Assembly (NCBI GenBank): GCA_029721435.1
Contig: CM056583.1
Coordinates: 93,541,575 to 93,605,574 of the forward strand
Length of the DNA: 64,000 bases
Reading direction: 5' to 3'
From: Gymnothorax reevesii
Lineage: Eukaryota > Chordata > Actinopteri > Anguilliformes > Muraenidae
The translations under genes and the position numbers were made by a program. Of this stretch, positions 59,370 through 64,000 are shown in pieces; the stretch's first letter is position 1; every line of letters starts with the position of its first letter. A model generated the notes under the pieces. The model did no database searches. It worked only from the letters and a program-made list of their open reading frames with translations, and was not told where the DNA came from.

Positions 59370-60997
59370 TGAAGGACCTTCTGCAACGTTGGCGGAATCA
59401 GAGGCAGGGGTGGAAATGCATATAGGAGCACCTTAGGCCACTCGTGCCCGAGAGCGTCCTGTCCCAGAGGAGCGGTCTCCTCTGTCCAAGAGAACCAGAG
59501 TGGGCAATGAGTTGACTCCTCTGTGGCAAAGAGGTCTACTGCTGCTCTGCGGAAGAGGTTCCATATGGTGTCTACCACCTCCGGGTGAAGATGCCATTCC
59601 CCTGGTGGGGTCTTGTACCGGGAAAGGAAGTCCGCCACCTGATTCCGTTCCGCCGGCAGGTACATTGCCCGCAGGCTGGATAGGCGAGGAGCGGCCCATG
59701 TCAGGAGGCACCGGGACACCCGTAGCAGCTGCACTGACCAGGTCTCTCCTTGATGATTGATCTGGGAGACAGTGGACATGTTGTCTGACTGAACAAGCAC
59801 ATGTCTCCCCTGCAGACATGGCAGAAAATGCTGAAGTGCCAGATGCACAGCTCGAAGCTCCAGCACATTGATGTGGCATTTGCGGTTGCAAGCAGACCAT
59901 TGTCCCTGGGCAGGTCTTCCTCGCCACACTGCACCCCACCCTGAGAGAGAGGCATCCGTGATGACAGTCTCTCGGAAAGATGGAATAATCCTCAAGGATG
60001 CCCCTCCCAGCAGGAACGCCCTGTCCTTCCAGGGCGCTAAGGCACGAACACATGCCTGAGAGACCCTGACCAGCCTGCGCCTGTGTTTTCTGGCATCCAG
60101 GTGGAGGCTGTTTAGCCACATTTGCAAGGGGCGCAATGTCAGCAGACCCAAGGGTACAACAGCTGAGGCAGCTGTCAGTTTGCCCAAGAGCTGCAGAAAC
60201 TTCATGTAGGGCAGCCACCTGCCCCTCCTGAAGTGGGGAAGGAGATGCAAAATATTGCTCACGCGCCGTGGCGAAAGGTAGGCCTTCATGGCGACCGAGT
60301 TGAGCTCCAGCCCTAGATAGGTGACCTGCTGAGAAGGGACCAGGCAGCTCTTCCCCTTGTTCACGTTGAGCCCTAACCTGGCCATGTGAGACAATAGACG
60401 AGCCGTATCCCGTAACACCTGATCTCGGGATAGCGCACACACTAACCAATCATCTAGGTATGGAAGAATCTTCATACCTTGTGCCTGCAGAGGCGCATCG
60501 CATTTACACATCTGGTAAACACCCTTGGGGACAGGGAGAGCCGGAACAGGAGCACCCTGAACTGGTAGTGGTGACCCTGGAAGGCAAACCTGAGGAATGG
60601 CTGGTGATGTGTGGCGATAGGCACATGAAAATAAGCATCCTTCAGATCCACGGATGTAAACCATTCCCCCTGACTGATCACGCGCAACACGTCTGCCGTG
60701 GTCAGCATCCGGAAGGGTAGAACCTTCAAGTACCTGTTGAGGTGTCTCAGGTTCAGGATGGGACGAAGTCCGCCGTCTTTCTTGCTGACAAGAAAGTAAG
60801 TCGAATAGAACCCCCCTGTCTGATTTAGAGGATCTACCGGCAAGATGGCACCCTTGCTCAGGAGGATGGACAACTCCTGAGCCGGAGTTAGGGCTTTTGC
60901 CAGGTCGCTGATGATGGTCATTGTGACCCGGCCATATGCAGGGGGCCGGTGTCGGAACTGCAATTCGTACCCTCGGGTCAGAGTGGAAACCACCCAA
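59246..60997 (-). pseudogene. DIRS RT C-terminal half, RNase H and methylase-like part
   Basis: The useful reading starts near 60500 with APLQAQGMKILPYLDDWLVC (catalytic YLDD). Then comes SYLGLELN-like thumb sequence (VTYLGLELNS), RNase H (VITDASLSGWGAVW, INVLELRAVHLAL, VLVQSDN, NQVADFLSR), and the DIRS-specific tail (VDLFATEESTHCPLWFSW, GHEWPKVLLYAFPP). Earlier codons in this frame are antisense to meaning. The join to the upstream RT half at 60490-60505 requires a frameshift, so the polymerase is broken. Confidence 0.88.
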
Positions 60998-61068
60998 GGG
61001 TCTGCCGAGCAGGCAGCCCAGTAACTGAGCTGCTGCTGGGAAAAACCGCCAACAACCGGCCCCGTAGC
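60490..61068 (-). pseudogene. DIRS RT N-terminal half
   Basis: Part of a - strand frame running 61368-60472. Meaningful residues run from VGGFSQQQLSYWAAC through GGFYSTYFLVSKKDGGLRPI, LNLRHLNRYLK, WFTSVDLKDAYFHVPIATHH (first catalytic Asp in SVDLKDAY) to SPRVFTRCVNA. The frame then goes off and stops. It overlaps the end of gag. Confidence 0.88.
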
Positions 61069-61069
61069 C

Positions 61070-62560
61070 CTAGCGCCGTCCCCCACGGCCTTTAGAAGTG
61101 CCGGGGGGATGGCGGTCAGACTCAGAGCCCCGACGCTGTCCAGCCGATCGACGTCCAGTAGGACGAGTGTCAGCAGCAGGCTGTTCAGCAGGCCGCTGGA
61201 AACCCGACCGGCCACTGCGTGTAGGTGGCTGAGGGCGGCGCCCAGAAGTGGATGAGGGGCTTCTCCGATTGCTGGGAGCAGGCGCTCTCCTGTGAAGGCT
61301 AGCCAGCCGCTGCCTGGTCTCCCCAGCCAGGGCTGTACGGTCCAGTGCCTCCTGAGCAGCCGAGCCAAACGGCTCCCCTGGTTCTGCTGGTACCTGACGG
61401 AGGACCTTCCTTGTGGCCTCCGTCAAAGGTGACTGCGCTAGCCAGACATGACTGCGTGCATGTACCAGTGTGGACATCAACCGGCGTAGTTCCTTTGTCT
61501 GGAAGGCGAAAGCCTGCAGCGATGCATCACAGATGTCACGGGTAGAATCATCCACCTGTGCATCCTGCAGGGAAGTTGAGAGGGCAAGCAGTAGGTGGGA
61601 AAGGGAGTTGCCAAGCCGACCAATGCGTGCCGCTGCATCATAGGCCCTACAGATATATCCATCAGTGACTCGACACTGGACAGAGGGGCACCTGGTGTTT
61701 GGCTTCAGAGCCTCATCAGGAGCCACAATCAGGGCCGCAACAGGGGGCTCGACAGCAGGCATGTGTCCCAGGTCGACAGCTTCTGGACTCTCCATTGCTG
61801 CCAAAATCCGTTCATCAGAAGTTGGCTTGGAGAGGGCTGTAATATCTCTCCAACACGAATGCAGCTCTTTCAAAAAATCCGGCGAATGCGGGATGGCAAT
61901 TTTAGCTGGAGAAGGATTGCGCCTGTGGAAGGCGCTAGGGGCCACATTTCCTTGGGGGGTATCGAGGTGCACGCGCGTCAAAGCGGTGCGGATAATGGTC
62001 TCCATGGAGGAGGCATCTGACCCCCAGTGAGAACTCTGGGCTGATGAGCACAAAGAATGCTCTGAGGCCTGAGAGGCAAGGTCATCTGACGAAGCATGAA
62101 ACTGAGTCGCAGAGGCTGCAATGGAAATGGCGTCCTCCGGCGGGGGTGGCTGCAGTGCATGCCCTAATCCAACAGGTTCCCCTAGATGCGCAGGCTGCAG
62201 ACTCCAGAGAAGTGTCTTCATCTGCTCCATGTCAGCAGCCAAGCGATCCACTTTAGTTGAGAGCTGGCTGTTCGACTTCCTCCGCTTGGGGGGACCCGCA
62301 GCGCTCTGTGTAGAGGGCCTCTTTAGAGTCCCCCCATTACTGAAATCAACCCTCACTGGTTGGGATGAAGGGAGGCTGGCCAGTGGATCTAGCTGCGCTA
62401 ACATGGCTAGTCTCACTGACCGCGGCATTATGCTGCAATTCATGCAAGCACCTTCAGTGAGGGCTTCTTGTAAATGCTCAATGCCCAGGCAGGAGGGACA
62501 GAGATCATGGCCATCTGCTAGATCCAGGAGGGCCTGACATCCAGTGCAGGACTGCTCCAT
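61070..62560 (-). CDS. DIRS gag-like protein
   Basis: 496 residues, open. The N-terminus has paired cysteines (SCTGCQALLDLADGHDLCPS, then CLG), probably a zinc-binding fold. A short PPKRRK basic stretch and a coiled-coil-like KVDRLAADMEQMKTLLWSLQ follow. The middle resembles the DIRS gag core (GRLGNSLSHLLLALSTSLQ), and the end is Arg/Ser/Pro-rich. The start at 62560 fits DIRS gag starts. It would package the element's RNA. Confidence 0.85.
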   Translation of the reverse strand: MEQSCTGCQALLDLADGHDLCPSCLGIEHLQEALTEGACMNCSIMPRSVRLAMLAQLDPLASLPSSQPVRVDFSNGGTLKRPSTQSAAGPPKRRKSNSQLSTKVDRLAADMEQMKTLLWSLQPAHLGEPVGLGHALQPPPPEDAISIAASATQFHASSDDLASQASEHSLCSSAQSSHWGSDASSMETIIRTALTRVHLDTPQGNVAPSAFHRRNPSPAKIAIPHSPDFLKELHSCWRDITALSKPTSDERILAAMESPEAVDLGHMPAVEPPVAALIVAPDEALKPNTRCPSVQCRVTDGYICRAYDAAARIGRLGNSLSHLLLALSTSLQDAQVDDSTRDICDASLQAFAFQTKELRRLMSTLVHARSHVWLAQSPLTEATRKVLRQVPAEPGEPFGSAAQEALDRTALAGETRQRLASLHRRAPAPSNRRSPSSTSGRRPQPPTRSGRSGFQRPAEQPAADTRPTGRRSAGQRRGSESDRHPPGTSKGRGGRR

Positions 62561-62596
62561 TACAGCAAAGGCCAGGGCAGAGTAAATGTGTGACAG

Positions 62597-64000
62597 TGCT
62601 GGGAGAGGGCAGCGAGCACACCACCTTCACCAACAGAGTAACACCGGTAAAGATTGATATAACAGTGCTGGGAGAGGGCAGAGAGCACACCATTACATTA
62701 CATTACATTACAGGTACTTAGCAGACGCTCTTATCCAGAGCGACGTACAAAAGTGCATAAGAACAGTACAAAAGTGCAGACCTCCTAGGAGACAAGTAAA
62801 AGTGCTAACAGTAAGGTAAAAGTGCTAACAGTAACACCACCTTCACCAACAGAGTAACACCGGTAAAGACTGATATAACAGAGCTGGGAGAGGGCAGCGA
62901 GCACATCACCTTCACCAACAGAGTAACACCGGTAAAGATTGATATAACAGTGCTGGGAGAGGGCAGCGAGCACACCACCTTCACCAACAGAGTAACACCG
63001 GTAAAGATTGATATAACAGTGCTGGGAGAGGGCAGCGAGCACATCACCTTCACCAACAGAGTAACACCGGTAAAGACTGATATAACAGTGCTGGGAGAGG
63101 GCAGCGAGCACACCACCTTCGCCAACAGAGTAACACCGGTAAAGATTGATATAACAGTGCTGGTAGAGGGCAGCGAGCACACCACCTTCACCAACAGAGT
63201 AACACCGGTAAAGATTGATATAACAGAGCTGGGAGAGGGCAGCGAGCACACCACCTTCGCCAACAGAGTAACACCGGTAAAGATTGATATAACAGTGCTG
63301 GTAGAGGGCAGCGAGCACACCACCTTCACCAACAGAGTAACACCGGTAAAGATTGATATAACAGAGCTGGGAGAGGGCAGCGAGCACACCACCTTCACCA
63401 ACAGAGTAACACCGGTAAAGACTGATATAACAGAGCTGGGAGAGGGCAGCGAGCACACCACCTTCACCAACAGAGTAACACCGGTAAAGATTGATATAAC
63501 AGTGCTGGGAGAGGGCAGCGAGCACACCACCTTCACCAACAGAGTAACACCAGTAAAGATTGATATAACAGTGCTGGGAGAGGGCAGCGAGCACATCACC
63601 TTCACCAACAGAGTAACACCGGTAAAGACTGATATAACAGTGCTGGGAGAGGGCAGCGAGCACACCACCTTCGCCAACAGAGTAACACCGGTAAAGATTG
63701 ATATAACAGTGCTGGGAGAGGGCAGCGAGCACACCACCTTCACCAACAGGGTAACACCGGTAAAGATTGATATAACAGAGCTGGGAGAGGGCAGCGAGCA
63801 CACCACCTTCACCAACAGAGTAACACCGGTAAAGATTGATATAACAGTGCTGGGAGAGGGCAGCGAGCACACCACCTTCACCAACAGAGTAACACCGGTA
63901 AAGATTGATATAACAGTGCTGGGAGAGGGCAGCGAGCACACCACCTTCGCCAACAGAGTAACACCGGTAAAGATTGATATAACAGTGCTGGTAGAGGGCA
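62597..64000. repeat. 69-bp minisatellite, runs off the window
   Basis: Unit GTGCTGGGAGAGGGCAGCGA, GCACACCACCTTCACCAACA, GAGTAACACCGGTAAAGATT, GATATAACA (69 bp). About 17 units lie at 62834-64000 and one and a half at 62597-62694, split by an insertion. Because 69 is a multiple of three, two - strand frames stay open for over 380 codons (23-residue periods such as VLAALSQHCYINLYRCYSVG). No start context or homology supports a gene. Confidence 0.95.
62695..62833. mobile_element. SINE/LINE tail inserted in the minisatellite
   Basis: ATTACATTACATTACATTAC then AGGTACTTAGCAGACGCTCT and TATCCAGAGCGACGTACA. This is the conserved 3' tail of many fish SINEs and L2-type LINEs, with ATTAC repeats. It interrupts the 69-bp array between copies of ACACC. 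Only the tail (~140 bp) is present. Confidence 0.7.

Larger units (their letters stand above)
57807..62596 (-). mobile_element. DIRS1-like retrotransposon
   Basis: The genes read on the - strand in the order gag, reverse transcriptase/RNase H, tyrosine recombinase. They overlap in different frames, the arrangement of DIRS1 elements, which integrate with a tyrosine recombinase instead of a DDE integrase. The 3' end carries a perfect 39-base inverted repeat (57807-57845 and 58015-58053). The 5' end next to gag is only about 36 bases long before the 69-bp minisatellite begins, so the 5' terminal repeat seems missing. A frameshift in RT and a changed catalytic residue in the recombinase indicate an inactive copy. 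Confidence 0.92.

Noticed and set aside
62785..63953. Two ~380-codon open frames as a repeat protein gene
   Set aside because: The frames stay open only because the 69-bp unit is a multiple of three. Two frames are open at once, and a gene would not need that.

Overview
The window is eukaryotic, almost certainly from a ray-finned fish. It carries spliced exons with vertebrate-type splice sites and is crowded with fish-type mobile elements: several Tc1-like transposons, a DIRS1-type tyrosine-recombinase retrotransposon, an L2-like LINE, tRNA-derived SINEs, and hAT and PIF/Harbinger remnants. Long minisatellites and CA/CT microsatellites fill much of the rest. The species cannot be named from the sequence.

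One host gene runs on the + strand through most of the window: an ULK1-type autophagy-initiating serine/threonine kinase. Fourteen consecutive coding exons are recognisable (19-101, 9093-9143, 9411-9499, 10111-10267, 11356-11416, 12021-12104, 26945-27025, 27326-27462, 35117-35340, 36080-36276, 36449-36564, 40709-40846, 49131-49318, 54494-54675). All acceptors are AG, all donors are GT, and every junction phase joins in frame. They encode the last part of the kinase domain, the Ser/Pro-rich linker with its LIR motif and phosphosites, and the start of the C-terminal EAT (MIT-type) domain. The ATP-binding part of the kinase lies upstream of base 1. The end of the EAT domain lies beyond base 64000.

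The introns are swollen with repeats. Layout: 370-8828, about 270 copies of a 31-bp satellite; 12123-14058, an hAT-type element; 14067-15722, a ~49-bp minisatellite; 17882-19890, an apparently intact Tc1-like transposon; 20531-23586, an inverted-repeat-bounded element carrying a nuclease-like/CXC ORF; 24077-25990, a 44-bp minisatellite; 29866-31541, a decayed Tc1; 33912-34799, a PIF/Harbinger remnant; 35301-35700, a 40-bp minisatellite; 41551-48981, about 114 copies of a 65-bp satellite; 50989-54290, a Tc1 remnant with an L2 LINE and a SINE nested inside; 54879-56573, another Tc1 remnant; 57807-62596, a DIRS1-like element on the - strand; 62597-64000, a 69-bp minisatellite that runs off the window.

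The most unusual signal is that several minisatellites are tandem copies of the gene's own exon/intron junctions. The 40-bp unit is the last 34 bases of an exon plus its GT donor. The ~49-bp unit matches the end of the exon at 12021-12104 plus its donor and early intron. The junction at 27025 is duplicated once. The 31-bp unit of the first intron resembles the junction at base 101. The result is runs of donor-like sites just downstream of the real ones. The 31-bp and 65-bp arrays also show exact long-range higher-order duplication (2,573 bp and 2,015 bp).
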